A stretch of DNA of 29,726 nucleotides, from contig JAKBCE010000040.1 of NCBI GenBank assembly GCA_021808195.1, positions 1-29,726 on the forward strand, given 5' to 3'. The notes beneath the pieces were generated by a model. The model had not been told where the DNA came from. It did not search any database and was given only the letters and a program-made list of their open reading frames with translations. Origin of the DNA: Pseudomonadota bacterium (GTDB lineage Bacteria; Pseudomonadota; Gammaproteobacteria; Steroidobacterales; Steroidobacteraceae). Below, in pieces: positions 1 through 8,051 of the stretch. Position 1 is the stretch's first letter. Each line of letters opens with the position of its first letter. The translations under genes were made by a program, and so were the position numbers.

Positions 1-357
1 GATTGCGCCGCAGCATACGACGACACTGGCGGCGCACAGCTCGAGAACCTGGTCGCCTGCTGCCTGCTCAAATTCACTCAGTTCCGCAAGGACACCAAGG
101 GGGAAAGCTGGGAGCTGTTCTATCTGCGTGACCGCGAGGGAAGGGAGGTGGACTTTGTCGTCACCCAAAACCGCCGCGTTCACTGGCTGATCGAGGTCAA
201 GGCCTCGGATGATACAGTCAGCCCATCCCTCGGCTACTACACCCGAAAACTCAATCCGAAGGAATCGATCCAGCTCGTGCTCAACCTGGAACGTCCTCAG
301 GAGCGCTCCGGCATCAAGCTCCTGCGCCTCGGAGAATGGCTGGAAGCGCTATCGTAG
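1..357 (+). CDS. AAA-type ATPase with DUF4143, C-terminal part only
   Basis: The frame is open from the first base of the window, so this is the 3' end of a longer gene. The visible 118 residues match the C-terminal DUF4143 half of a common family of P-loop ATPases: a GGAQLENLVA helix start, then LFYLRDREGREVDF and LIEVKAS. The spaced D (in EVDF) and E-x-K (in EVKAS) look like a PD-(D/E)XK nuclease-type core, which is usual in this family. The ATPase half lies outside the window. Members are scattered by lateral transfer and their cellular role is not well defined; some behave like toxin-antitoxin or defence-associated ATPases, but nothing here shows which. The first internal ATG (position 148) cuts through the domain and is not the start. 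Confidence 0.8.
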   Translation, partial: DCAAAYDDTGGAQLENLVACCLLKFTQFRKDTKGESWELFYLRDREGREVDFVVTQNRRVHWLIEVKASDDTVSPSLGYYTRKLNPKESIQLVLNLERPQERSGIKLLRLGEWLEALS

Positions 358-385
358 GTGTCACTTCCCGGCCTTTCGTACAGAT

Positions 386-397
386 TTCCGTACGGAA
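386..397. repeat. 12-bp perfect palindrome TTCCGTACGGAA
   Basis: A perfect 12-bp inverted repeat lies in the gap between the DUF4143 gene and the tRNA-Val. A near copy of its left half (TTTCGTAC) lies just upstream at 375-382. It could be a regulator site or a weak hairpin; there is no T-run that would make it an intrinsic terminator. No function is assigned. Confidence 0.35.
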
Positions 398-437
398 GAG
401 GACCGGAGCGATCTGTGCGCGTACCTAATTGATTATA

Positions 438-513
438 TGGTGGGTGCTGAGGGGCTCGAACCCCCGACATTCGCCGTGTAAAGGCGACGCTCTACCAACT
501 GAGCTAAGCACCC
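438..513 (-). tRNA. tRNA-Val (anticodon UAC)
   Basis: Read on the minus strand, the 76-nt gene has a 7-bp acceptor stem (GGGTGCT with AGCACCC), D-arm TTAGCTCAGTTGGTAGAGC, anticodon stem TCGCC/GGCGA with loop TTTACAC, and T-arm GGGGGTTCGAGCCCC. The loop gives anticodon UAC, for valine. The 3' CCA is encoded. In many gammaproteobacteria a tRNA-Val lies downstream of lon-hupB, which matches its place here apart from the missing hupB. Confidence 0.96.
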
Positions 514-527
514 CTCGCCGCAGGATC

Positions 528-557
528 AGGATAACCGCGCCAAGCCGTGTGCGGCAA
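528..557 (-). promoter_or_regulatory. Candidate sigma70 promoter of tRNA-Val
   Basis: On the minus strand TTGCCG (552-557) is followed after 18 bp by TATCCT (528-533), or after 17 bp by TTATCC. Transcription would begin about 8 nt before the mature 5' end of the tRNA at 513. The placement fits a stable-RNA promoter. Confidence 0.5.
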
Positions 558-642
558 TTATCGCGCACGCTTGCATGGCGCGCCTCTTCCCGTCGCACGG
601 GCTCGGGGTCGAAGGCCCACCCCGCCGCCCGTCCGCCTCAGG

Positions 643-3102
643 TCAATGCGCCGGCGTCACCTGCTTGCGCCCGTTGCGCCTGCCGCGCCGTCCGGTAGAC
701 ACCACCGCTTCACCCGCGGGCGCCGCCACGGCGGGCTCGTCGCGACTCAGCGGCACGGGCTGCTGGGTCAGCGCGAGCGCCAGCACCTCGTCAATCCATT
801 TCACCGGCTTGATGTCGAGGTTACCCTTGATGTTGTCCGGGATCTCCACCAGATCCTTGCGGTTCTCATCCGGAATCAGCACGGTCTTGATGCCGCCGCG
901 ATGCGCGGCCAGCAGTTTTTCCTTCAGTCCGCCGATCGGCAACACCTCACCGCGCAGCGTGATCTCCCCGGTCATCGCCACATCCGAGCGTACCGGGATG
1001 CGCGTCAGGGCCGAGACCAGGGCGGTACACATGCCGATACCGGCACTCGGTCCGTCCTTGGGCGTTGCGCCCTCGGGGATGTGCAGGTGCACGTCGAGCT
1101 TCTGATAGAAATCGCCCTCGAGACCGAGTACCTGCGCGCGACTGCGCACCACGGTCATGGCGGCCTGGATCGACTCCTGCATCACCTCGCCGAGCTGGCC
1201 GGTGTGCTGCAGCTTGCCCTTGCCGGGCACCACTGCCGCCTCGATCGTGAGCAACTCCCCGCCCACCTCGGTCCAGGCCAGACCGGTGACCTGACCGACG
1301 CGGTTCTGATCCTCCGCCTTACCATAGCGGAAGCGGCGCACGCCGAGGAATTTCTCCAGGTTGCGCGAGGTGACGTTCACCTGCCGCTCGTCCTTCTTGT
1401 GCAGCAGCAGCTGCTTGACGGCCTTGCGGCAGATCTTCGCAATTTCCCGCTCGAGGTTACGCACGCCGGCCTCGCGCGTGTAGTACCGCACGATGTCGAG
1501 CAGAGCCGCATCGGCGACCTTCAGCTCCTCGTCCTTCAGGCCATTGCTCTTCATCTGCTTCGGCACCAGATAGCGCCGCGCGATGTTCATCTTCTCATCC
1601 TCGGTGTAGCCCGGGAGGCGGATCACCTCCATGCGATCGAGCAGGGGCGCCGGGATGTTCAGACTGTTGGCGGTGCAGACGAACATCACCTCCGACAGAT
1701 CGAGATCGACCTCGAGGTAATGATCGTTGAACGTCGTGTTCTGCTCCGGGTCGAGCACCTCGAGCAGCGCCGAGGAAGGATCGCCGCGGAAGTCCATCGA
1801 CATCTTGTCGACTTCATCGAGCAGGAACAGCGGATTGTGCACGCCCGCCTTGGACATGTTCTGCACGATCTTGCCCGGCAGCGAGCCGATGTAGGTGCGC
1901 CGGTGGCCGCGGATTTCCGCCTCGTCGCGCACGCCGCCCAAGGACATGCGCACGAACTTGCGATTGGTCGCGCGTGCGATGCTCTGTCCGAGGGAGGTCT
2001 TGCCGACGCCCGGGGGGCCTACCAGGCACAGGATCGGGCCCTTGAGCTTCTCGACGCGCTGCTGCACCGCGAGGTACTCAACGATGCGCTCCTTGACCTT
2101 CTCGAGCCCGTAGTGGTCCTCATCGAGCACCTGCTCGGCGCGGGCAATGTCCTTGATGATCTTGGTGCGCTTCTTCCACGGCACCTTCACCAGCCAGTCG
2201 ATGTAATTGCGCACCACGGTCGCTTCGGCCGACATGGGCGACATCATCTTCAGCTTGTTGAGCTCGCTGGTCGCCTTCTCGCGCGCCTCCTTCGGCATGC
2301 CAGCGCGGGCGATGCGGCCCTCGAGGTCGGCGAGTTCGTTACCGCCCTCGTCCATCTCACCCAGCTCCTTCTGGATGGCCTTCATCTGCTCGTTGAGGTA
2401 GTACTCGCGCTGGCTCTTCTCCATCTGCGCCTTGACGCGGCCGCGGATGCGCTTCTCGATCTGCAGCACGTCGAGCTCGCCCTCGATCGCGACCAGAATG
2501 TGCTCGAGACGCTTCTTGACGTCGAGAATCTCGAGTACTTTCTGCTTCTCGGCCAGCTTGACCGACATGTGCGCCGCGACGGTATCGGCGAGGCGCCCGG
2601 CCTGCTCGATGCCGGCGAGCGCCGTGAGCACCTCGGGCGGGACCTTCTTGTTGAGCTTGACGTACTGCTCGAACTGCGAGATCACGGAGCGGGCCATGAC
2701 GTCCATTTCCCGCTCGTCATACGCCTCGGCGTCCGGCAACAGCTCGATTTCCGCCGAGTAGTACTCCCCCGGAGTGAGCCGGTCGATACGCGCCCGGTCC
2801 ACTCCCTCGACCAGCACCTTCACGGTGCCATCGGGAAGCTTCAGCAACTGCAGGATGCTGGCCACGGTGCCGATGCGATACAGATCATCGGCCTTCGGGT
2901 CATCGACATCGGCCTGCTTCTGGGCCACCAGCATGATGCGCCGGTCGGCACGCATCGCGACCTCGAGCGCCTCGATAGATTTCTCCCGGCCGACGAACAG
3001 CGGGATCACCATGTGCGGGTAGACAACAACATCCCGCAGCGGCAGCACGGGAACGCCCCGCGGAGCCACTACAGGCTGGGTAGAGGGGTTGGATTCAGAC
3101 AC
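643..3102 (-). CDS. lon: ATP-dependent protease Lon (La)
   Basis: Lon is a cytoplasmic hexameric AAA+ serine protease that degrades misfolded and regulatory proteins. The protein is full length (819 residues; family about 780-820). It has the N-terminal substrate-binding domain (about 16-210), a coiled coil, Walker A GPPGVGKT (362-369), Walker [10 protein letters not shown], and the protease domain with Ser686 in PKDGPSAG and Lys729 in GGLKEK, which form the catalytic dyad. A basic tail follows the protease domain ([10 protein letters not shown]). The frame can also begin at TTG 3108, but GAGG lies 8 nt before GTG 3102 and only 2 nt before the TTG, so the GTG is preferred. It is the last gene of the tig-clpP-clpX-lon block, 61 nt after clpX. 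Confidence 0.97.
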   Translation of the reverse strand: MSESNPSTQPVVAPRGVPVLPLRDVVVYPHMVIPLFVGREKSIEALEVAMRADRRIMLVAQKQADVDDPKADDLYRIGTVASILQLLKLPDGTVKVLVEGVDRARIDRLTPGEYYSAEIELLPDAEAYDEREMDVMARSVISQFEQYVKLNKKVPPEVLTALAGIEQAGRLADTVAAHMSVKLAEKQKVLEILDVKKRLEHILVAIEGELDVLQIEKRIRGRVKAQMEKSQREYYLNEQMKAIQKELGEMDEGGNELADLEGRIARAGMPKEAREKATSELNKLKMMSPMSAEATVVRNYIDWLVKVPWKKRTKIIKDIARAEQVLDEDHYGLEKVKERIVEYLAVQQRVEKLKGPILCLVGPPGVGKTSLGQSIARATNRKFVRMSLGGVRDEAEIRGHRRTYIGSLPGKIVQNMSKAGVHNPLFLLDEVDKMSMDFRGDPSSALLEVLDPEQNTTFNDHYLEVDLDLSEVMFVCTANSLNIPAPLLDRMEVIRLPGYTEDEKMNIARRYLVPKQMKSNGLKDEELKVADAALLDIVRYYTREAGVRNLEREIAKICRKAVKQLLLHKKDERQVNVTSRNLEKFLGVRRFRYGKAEDQNRVGQVTGLAWTEVGGELLTIEAAVVPGKGKLQHTGQLGEVMQESIQAAMTVVRSRAQVLGLEGDFYQKLDVHLHIPEGATPKDGPSAGIGMCTALVSALTRIPVRSDVAMTGEITLRGEVLPIGGLKEKLLAAHRGGIKTVLIPDENRKDLVEIPDNIKGNLDIKPVKWIDEVLALALTQQPVPLSRDEPAVAAPAGEAVVSTGRRGRRNGRKQVTPAH

Positions 3103-3146
3103 GCTCAAAGCCTCGGTTGATTGAGCCGGCGAGTCAGGCGCGGCTG

Positions 3147-3161
3147 GCGCGCAGCGCGCGC
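3147..3161. repeat. GC-only hairpin between clpX and lon
   Basis: GCGCGC, loop AGC, GCGCGC sits in the short clpX-lon gap immediately after the clpX stop. It has no T-run, so it is not a classical terminator. It might partly attenuate or stabilise a clpX-lon message, or simply reflect base composition. Confidence 0.3.
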
Positions 3162-3163
3162 GC

Positions 3164-4474
3164 TCAGTGGCCTGCGGCCCGCCGGGGTTCCTCGGCGCCG
3201 GCAGCCCGGCTTTCCTCGGTGCGATAGACGACGTAGGGCGCGCTCGACCCGTCGATCACGGTCTCATCGACCACGACCTTGGCCACATCCCGCAGCGTCG
3301 GTAGGTCGTACATGGTGTCGAGCAGCACCGTTTCAAGGATGGTGCGCAGCCCCCGCGCGCCGGTCTTGCGCTGCATGGCGCGGCGCGCCACCGCACGCAG
3401 AGCGTCGTCGCGGAACTCGAGATCCGAGCCCTCCATCTCGAACAGGCGCCGGTACTGCTTGGTGAGCGCATTCTTCGGTTCGGTGAGAATCGACACCAGG
3501 GCCGCCTCATCGAGTTCATCGAGCGTGGCGACCACCGGCAGACGGCCGACGAACTCGGGAATCAGGCCGAACTTGATCAGATCCTCCGGCTCCACGTCGT
3601 GGAACAGGTCGCTGCCGTGCGGACGTTCCTGGGCGGTGCGCACCTCGGAGGTGAAACCGATACCGCTCTTCTGGGTGCGGTTGAGGATGATCTTCTCCAG
3701 GCCCGCAAACGCCCCACCGCAGATGAACAGGATGTTGCTGGTGTCGACCTGCAGGAACTCCTGCTGCGGATGCTTGCGCCCGCCCTGCGGCGGCACCGAG
3801 GCGACGGTGCCTTCGATGAGCTTCAGCAGCGCCTGCTGCACGCCCTCGCCCGAGACATCCCGGGTGATCGAGGGGTTGTCCGATTTACGCGAGATCTTGT
3901 CGATCTCATCGATGTAGACGATGCCGGTCTGCGCCTTCTCGACGTCGTAATCGCACTTCTGCAGCAGCTTCTGGATGATGTTCTCGACGTCCTCGCCGAC
4001 GTACCCAGCCTCGGTGAGGGTGGTGGCATCGGCGATGGTGAAGGGCACATTGAGCAGCCGTGCCAGGGTCTCGGCGAGCAGCGTCTTGCCGCAACCGGTG
4101 GGGCCGATGAGCAGGATGTTGCTCTTGGCGATCTCGACCTCGTCCTTGGCACGGGCACCGGCGGTGCGGGTCTGCAGGCGCTTGTAATGGTTGTACACGG
4201 CCACCGAGAGCACCTTCTTGGCGCGCTCCTGGCCGATCACGTACTCATCGAGCACCTTCTTGATCTCGTGCGGCTTCGGCAGCTTGTCGCGGGCGCGCTC
4301 GGCGCGGTCCTCGAGTTCCTCGCGAATGATGTCGTTGCACAGCTCGACACACTCATCGCAGACGAACACCGAGGGGCCGGCAATGAGCTTGCGCACCTCA
4401 TGCTGGCTCTTCCCGCAGAACGAGCAGTACAGAAGTTTGCCGTCGTCGTGGCGGCCGCGGGAATCGTCACTCAT
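3164..4474 (-). CDS. clpX: ATP-dependent Clp protease ATP-binding subunit ClpX
   Basis: ClpX is the hexameric unfoldase that feeds substrates to ClpP in the cytoplasm. The 436-residue protein has an N-terminal zinc-binding domain (Cys17, Cys20, Cys39, Cys42), Walker A GPTGCGKT (124-131), pore loop GYVG (157-160), Walker B VYIDEIDK (186-193), an RKH loop (233-235), an IGF tripeptide that docks on ClpP (272-274), and sensor-2 GARGLR (372-377). All landmarks are intact and the length is normal. The ATG has GAGG 8 nt upstream. A 255-nt gap separates it from clpP and contains a candidate promoter of its own, so it may be transcribed both with clpP and separately. Confidence 0.98.
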   Translation of the reverse strand: MSDDSRGRHDDGKLLYCSFCGKSQHEVRKLIAGPSVFVCDECVELCNDIIREELEDRAERARDKLPKPHEIKKVLDEYVIGQERAKKVLSVAVYNHYKRLQTRTAGARAKDEVEIAKSNILLIGPTGCGKTLLAETLARLLNVPFTIADATTLTEAGYVGEDVENIIQKLLQKCDYDVEKAQTGIVYIDEIDKISRKSDNPSITRDVSGEGVQQALLKLIEGTVASVPPQGGRKHPQQEFLQVDTSNILFICGGAFAGLEKIILNRTQKSGIGFTSEVRTAQERPHGSDLFHDVEPEDLIKFGLIPEFVGRLPVVATLDELDEAALVSILTEPKNALTKQYRRLFEMEGSDLEFRDDALRAVARRAMQRKTGARGLRTILETVLLDTMYDLPTLRDVAKVVVDETVIDGSSAPYVVYRTEESRAAGAEEPRRAAGH

Positions 4475-4542
4475 TTAAAAGCCCTCAAGAGGCATGGTCT
4501 TCAATCGTCCTGCGCAGACGTCGCGAACAGCGTCTAAATGCC

Positions 4543-4566
4543 CACGGTTTCCTGCAAGAGACCGTG
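4543..4566 (-). repeat. Inverted repeat in the clpX 5' leader
   Basis: CACGGT (4543-4548) and ACCGTG (4561-4566) form a 6-bp stem with a 12-nt loop on the clpX coding strand. It begins a few bases after the TATAAG box, so it would lie at the extreme 5' end of a clpX message. Such a stem could protect the transcript end or bind a regulator. Confidence 0.35.
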
Positions 4567-4568
4567 TT

Positions 4569-4598
4569 CTTATAGCACGCGGCGCGGCTGCGAGGCAA
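4569..4598 (-). promoter_or_regulatory. Candidate sigma70 promoter for clpX(-lon)
   Basis: On the minus strand TTGCCT (4593-4598), an 18-bp spacer and TATAAG (4569-4574) lie about 95 nt upstream of the clpX ATG, inside the long clpP-clpX gap. The -10 box is good and the -35 is moderate. No convincing sigma32 heat-shock pattern was seen nearby. Confidence 0.5.
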
Positions 4599-4729
4599 AG
4601 CACTACCGCACGGCCAAGTCGTTGTCTCAGCGGGATTTGTTTGACGGAATTCACTTCTTGACAAAGAAGGCGCACCGCGAACGCTCAAGCGCCCGCGGCG
4701 GCTCGCCCTGGCAACGACCATGGGGATGC

Positions 4730-5359
4730 TTAGGCGGATTTTCCAGTCCCGCTCGGCATGTCGCCGCGCTTCTCGAGCACCTGGTCGATCAGGCCGTAGC
4801 GCTTGGCTTCCTTCCAATCCATGAAGCGGTCCCGGTCGGTATCGAGCTTGATCTGCTCGACGCTCTGCCCGGTGTGCTTGGCGAGAATATGGTTCAGTCG
4901 GTCGCGGGTCTCGAGCATCTCTTTGGCGTGGATTTCCATGTCGGCCGCCTGACCCTGGAAGCCACCGAGCGGCTGGTGGATCATGATGCGGGCGTGCGGC
5001 AGGCAGAACCGCTTGCCCGGCGCGCCGGCGGCCAGCAGCACCGCGCCCATGCTGGCGGCCTGGCCGACGCAGATGGTGCTCACGTCGGGCTTGATGAACT
5101 GCATGGTGTCGTACATCGCCAGTCCCGCGGTCACCACCCCGCCCGGGGAGTTGATGTACAGCGCGATGTCCTTCTCCGGGTTCTCCGACTCCAGGAACAG
5201 CAACTGCGCCACCACGATATTGGCGACATAATCATCGATCGGGCCGACGACGAATATCACCCGCTCCTTCAGCAAGCGGGAATAGATGTCGTAGGAGCGC
5301 TCGCCGCGTGCGGTCTGCTCGACGACGATCGGCACCAGGTTCAATCCGCGTTCATTCAT
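4730..5359 (-). CDS. clpP: ATP-dependent Clp protease proteolytic subunit ClpP
   Basis: ClpP is the double-heptamer serine peptidase that partners ClpX (and ClpA). The 209-residue protein carries Ser103 in GQAASMGA, His128 in RIMIHQP and Asp177 in DTDRDRF, spaced as in Escherichia coli. The stretch INSPGG forms the oxyanion region. The N-terminal 14 or so residues are probably a propeptide removed by self-cleavage, as in the enteric protein. The ATG has GGAGA 7 nt upstream. It lies 120 nt after tig and precedes clpX. Confidence 0.98.
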   Translation of the reverse strand: MNERGLNLVPIVVEQTARGERSYDIYSRLLKERVIFVVGPIDDYVANIVVAQLLFLESENPEKDIALYINSPGGVVTAGLAMYDTMQFIKPDVSTICVGQAASMGAVLLAAGAPGKRFCLPHARIMIHQPLGGFQGQAADMEIHAKEMLETRDRLNHILAKHTGQSVEQIKLDTDRDRFMDWKEAKRYGLIDQVLEKRGDMPSGTGKSA

Positions 5360-5479
5360 GCTCGGGTCTCCACGCTTGTCCCATTACGCTACGCAACCCA
5401 GGCCGGGCGCAAGCCCCGCCCAGCCGGACTCGCTCAGACGTTCGCCGGGTGCGGCAAGCGCCGGGCGGGCCGGGGGAGG

Positions 5480-6793
5480 CTAGCGGGTCTCGTTTTCGCG
5501 GCCGAAGCCGGTGAGTTCCTGGAAAGACTTCGTCTCATCACTGACCTTGGCGCGCGCGAGGAACCAGTCGATGACCTGGTCCTCGAGCACGGCGGATTCG
5601 ATCTGTCGCATGGCCTCGCGGCTCTTGCGATAGGCCGAGCGCGCCTGGTCCGGATCGGGGAAGCTCGCGATGAGGTCCTCGAGGCGCGACTCGACCCGCT
5701 CACGATCGACCTGCAGGCCCTCGCGCTGAATGAGGTGGCCGAGGATCAACCCCAGTGCGGCCCGCCTGCGCGCCGCGGCTTCGAACTGCTCGCGCGGGGG
5801 CACCTGCGAGACCTCGCGCACCCCCATGTTGCGGGCCGCCTCGAGCTGCATCTGCTGGACCTGCTCATCGACGAGCGTACGCGGCAACTCGATCGGATTC
5901 TGGTTGTAGAGCGCATCGAGCACCTGGCTGCGCAGGCGGCCGCGCACCAAGTCGGCGAGCTCTCGCTCCATGCTCTTGCGGACCTCGGTGCGCAGCGCCT
6001 CGACTCCGCCCTCCTCGACACCGAAGGCCCGGCAGAACGTCTCATCGACGGCGGGCAACGACTGCGCCTCGATCTGCTTCACCGTCACGGTCAGCTCCGC
6101 GCTCTTGCCGGCCAGCGTCGCGTTGGTGGTTGTCTCGGCCGGGAAGGTCACGGTCACCGTGCGCGTCTCCCCGACGCTCGCGCCCTTCAGGGCGGCATCA
6201 AGTTCCGGCCGGTTCTCCGGACGGCCAAGCACCACCACCACATCGGTGCCGTTGCCGCCATCGAACGGCTGACCGTCCATCAGTCCGGTGTAATCGATCG
6301 TCACCCGGTCGGTCTCTTCTGCGGGCCGCTCCACCGCAGTGAACTCGGGGCGCTGGCGCCGCATGCTCTCGACCATGGCGTCGATGTCCGCGTCGGTCAC
6401 CTGCGCGCTCGGGCGGGCGATCTCGGCCTCCTCGGGCGGCTTGACCTGAACCTCCGGCATGACCTCGAACACCGCCGCGAACTTCAGTTCGGCGCCGGGG
6501 GCCATGGCGATCGGCTCGATGCGCGGCCCGCCGGCCGGGGTGAGGTTCTGCTCGCGCAGCACCTGGGCGAGGGAGCTGCGGATCAGGTGATCGACCACTT
6601 CGGCGTGCACCTGCTCGCCAAATTGCTTGCGCACGACAGGCAGCGGCGCCTTGCCGGGTCGAAAACCCTTCAAGCGGGCCGAGCGAGCCACCTTCTTCAG
6701 GCGCTGCTCGAACTCCTGGTTAACCTCGTCGGCCGGGACGGCCACTTCCAGACGGCGCTCCAGAGCCCCGCGGGTGGACAACGAAACCTGCAT
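5480..6793 (-). CDS. tig: Trigger factor, ribosome-associated chaperone and peptidyl-prolyl isomerase
   Basis: Trigger factor binds the ribosome exit tunnel and shields nascent chains. The 437-residue protein begins MQVSLSTRGALERR, a typical start, and has the ribosome-docking signature GFRPGKAP (43-50), a FKBP-like isomerase domain around 150-245 (VTIDYTGLMDGQPF) and the long helical C-terminal chaperone arms. The frame extends 20 codons further upstream to a TTG, but the ATG at 6793 has GAGG 8 nt before it and matches the family start. It is first in the tig-clpP-clpX-lon block; the 193-nt gap to the tRNA-Leu must hold its promoter, though no well-spaced -35/-10 pair was found. Confidence 0.97.
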   Translation of the reverse strand: MQVSLSTRGALERRLEVAVPADEVNQEFEQRLKKVARSARLKGFRPGKAPLPVVRKQFGEQVHAEVVDHLIRSSLAQVLREQNLTPAGGPRIEPIAMAPGAELKFAAVFEVMPEVQVKPPEEAEIARPSAQVTDADIDAMVESMRRQRPEFTAVERPAEETDRVTIDYTGLMDGQPFDGGNGTDVVVVLGRPENRPELDAALKGASVGETRTVTVTFPAETTTNATLAGKSAELTVTVKQIEAQSLPAVDETFCRAFGVEEGGVEALRTEVRKSMERELADLVRGRLRSQVLDALYNQNPIELPRTLVDEQVQQMQLEAARNMGVREVSQVPPREQFEAAARRRAALGLILGHLIQREGLQVDRERVESRLEDLIASFPDPDQARSAYRKSREAMRQIESAVLEDQVIDWFLARAKVSDETKSFQELTGFGRENETR

Positions 6794-6986
6794 TCGTGAA
6801 CCTCGAGCGAATTGGGGTATGCAGCGGCGATCTGCCCAATCACACCGTGTCAAAGAACCTGGCCCCGGAGCGGACCACGACGGTGAGCATCAGGCAAACC
6901 CGGTAACGATCGGGCGACAGCCGTGCAGGACTCGCGATTTTGCCATAGGGCGGCGAGCTTGGCACGCCCGCGATCATCGGGACGGA

Positions 6987-7071
6987 TGGTGCGAAAGGAG
7001 AGACTCGAACTCTCACGGGTTACCCCACTGGATCCTAAGTCCAGCGCGTCTACCAGTTCCGCCACTTTCGC
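6987..7071 (-). tRNA. tRNA-Leu (anticodon UAG)
   Basis: The 85-nt minus-strand gene has acceptor stem GCGAAAG/CTTTCGC, a long variable arm typical of leucine tRNAs, anticodon stem CTGGA/TCCAG with loop CTTAGGA (anticodon UAG), and T-arm GAGAGTTCGAGTCTCTC. CCA is encoded. A tRNA-Leu upstream of tig is also found in pseudomonads. A good -10 hexamer TATACT lies at 7114-7119 on the minus strand, 42 nt before the mature end, with no strong -35. Confidence 0.96.
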
Positions 7072-7090
7072 GCCCGTCCCGCCGCGGCGC

Positions 7091-7381
7091 TCAACCACCC
7101 CGGGGAACCGCAGAGTATAGCCGGCTCAGGCGCTCGATCTGATCCGCAATGCCATTGGCGACGCTGCGCTGCAGCAGACAGGCGATATCGGCGTCGAGCT
7201 CACAGTTCTGGTGCCGCAGGGCTGCGGCGGCCACCACCACCAGGGCGTGAATCTCCCCGAGCCTCAAGAGCGTCTCCTGCGCGTGGCGGTCTGTCACAGC
7301 TGCCCGCCTTGGCGGACGCCGCTTGCGTAAGGCCGATTTGTACTCGGGTGCCATCCGACCGTCGCTACCATCGCCGCGCAT
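7091..7381 (-). CDS. Possible small protein of unknown function
   Basis: I do not recognise this protein. From the ATG at 7381 it has 96 residues: a basic N-terminal stretch (ALRKRRPPRR), then a mostly helical region with alternating hydrophobic residues (LLRLGEIHALVVVAAAAL; DIACLLQRSVANGIADQIERL). An alternative ATG is at 7354, and the open frame reaches TTG 7399. No Shine-Dalgarno sequence is visible before any of these. Its last codons overlap the -10 box of the tRNA-Leu, which argues against it. A promoter-like element and a palindrome directly upstream argue for it. If it is not real, 7072-7498 is a 427-nt gap holding only the two promoter elements and the palindrome listed separately. 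Confidence 0.35.
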   Translation of the reverse strand: MRGDGSDGRMAPEYKSALRKRRPPRRAAVTDRHAQETLLRLGEIHALVVVAAAALRHQNCELDADIACLLQRSVANGIADQIERLSRLYSAVPRGG

Positions 7382-7399
7382 GGACTGCCACGCAGTCAA

Positions 7400-7417
7400 T
7401 CTGTACTTTTGTACAGA
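7400..7417. promoter_or_regulatory. LexA-like operator palindrome
   Basis: TCTGTAC, TTTT, GTACAGA is a perfect inverted repeat with 7-bp arms. It contains CTGT, 8 bp, ACAG, the SOS-box core bound by LexA in many gammaproteobacteria. It overlaps the -10 region of the minus-strand promoter candidate at 7415-7443 and lies about 80 bp upstream of the divergent XRE gene, so it could equally be the operator of that regulator. Confidence 0.55.
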
Positions 7418-7443
7418 CTAGCGCGAATCGTGTCGTACTGCAA
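7415..7443 (-). promoter_or_regulatory. Candidate minus-strand promoter under the palindrome
   Basis: TTGCAG (7438-7443) and TAGTCT (7415-7420) are separated by 17 bp on the minus strand. Transcription would start inside the palindrome at about 7408 and run into the small frame ending at 7091. Confidence 0.4.
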
Positions 7444-7461
7444 CATTTTTGTGCACTCTCC

Positions 7462-7490
7462 GTGACTTTCAGACGGATGTGCATTATATT
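7462..7490 (+). promoter_or_regulatory. Candidate promoter giving a leaderless XRE message
   Basis: GTGACT (7462-7467), a 17-bp spacer and TATATT (7485-7490) stand just before the ATG at 7499. The expected start site, about 7497-7499, coincides with the start codon, and no Shine-Dalgarno sequence is visible. This resembles the leaderless cI message of phage lambda. Confidence 0.45.
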
Positions 7491-7498
7491 TGTCCATC

Positions 7499-7966
7499 AT
7501 GTCGGTTCCATCCCCCATCCCCGCACCGTCGAGCGGCTTCGCGGCTCGCCTGCGCCAGCGGCTCGAACACTTCGGCAGCGTCGGCGCATTGGCGCTGGCG
7601 ATCGGACGCTCGGAAAGTGCGGTGCGCAAATGGCTGCGGGGACAATCCGAGCCGAGTGTGACGGACCTGCGTGCGATCGGCGAGGTCACGCAGACCCGGG
7701 TCGAGTGGCTGGTCGCGGGCGAGGGTGCGCCGGAGGCGAATCCCGTGCTGCACGACCCGACGCCTCCCTACCGGCAGGGGGCCGCGCCGCTTGATGTGGC
7801 GCTGCTCGAGAGCGTGATCGGCGCCATCGAGGCGCGGCTCACCGAGACCGGCACGCGGCTGCCGGCGCTGAAGCATGCGACCCTGATCGCGGCCTGCTAC
7901 GACCTGGCGCGTGACGGCAGTCCGGATGATCAGCTGATTGCCCGACTTGTGAAGCTCGCCGGCTGA
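7499..7966 (+). CDS. XRE-family (phage CI-like) DNA-binding regulator
   Basis: The 155-residue protein has a helix-turn-helix domain at about 13-75 (LALAIGRSESAVRKWLRGQSEPSVTDLRAI), of the kind found in phage CI-type repressors and solitary XRE regulators. The C-terminal part (about 97-155) is a short helical segment, probably for dimerisation, resembling tails of other phage-associated XRE proteins. There is no S24 peptidase domain, so it would not self-cleave in the SOS response. The ATG at 7499 is chosen over an in-frame TTG at 7490 because the TTG overlaps the -10 box. It is followed 85 nt later by the histidine kinase on the same strand. Targets are unknown; the divergent palindrome at 7400-7417 is the obvious candidate operator. 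Confidence 0.8.
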   Translation: MSVPSPIPAPSSGFAARLRQRLEHFGSVGALALAIGRSESAVRKWLRGQSEPSVTDLRAIGEVTQTRVEWLVAGEGAPEANPVLHDPTPPYRQGAAPLDVALLESVIGAIEARLTETGTRLPALKHATLIAACYDLARDGSPDDQLIARLVKLAG

Positions 7967-7978
7967 ACCCCCCGCCAA

Positions 7979-8037
7979 TGACCGTATTTCTCACCGCCTG
8001 TTTGGGAAATTACGTAGAGACTTACGGTCAACGACCG
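7979..8037. promoter_or_regulatory. Nested inverted repeats upstream of the kinase
   Basis: TGACCGTA (7979-7986) and TACGGTCA (8023-8030) are perfect 8-bp inverted repeats 36 bp apart. The right copy also pairs with the next bases as CGGTC, AAC, GACCG (8025-8037). The motif GACCG therefore occurs three times within the 85-bp gap before the kinase ATG. The pattern suggests sites for a dimeric regulator; a terminator is unlikely since there is no T-run. Confidence 0.4.
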
Positions 8038-8051
8038 AGACAGTATTCGGC

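Noticed and set aside
547..3120. Very long plus-strand open frame opposite lon, and similar frames opposite clpX, tig, copA, coxA and ileS
   Set aside because: They are antisense shadows of well-identified genes in high-GC DNA; their translations are low-complexity and rich in Arg, His, Leu and Ala with no recognisable domain.
6848..6853. Minus-strand TTGACA upstream of tig as a -35 element
   Set aside because: No acceptable -10 hexamer lies 16-18 bp downstream (TCGCCG at 17 bp).
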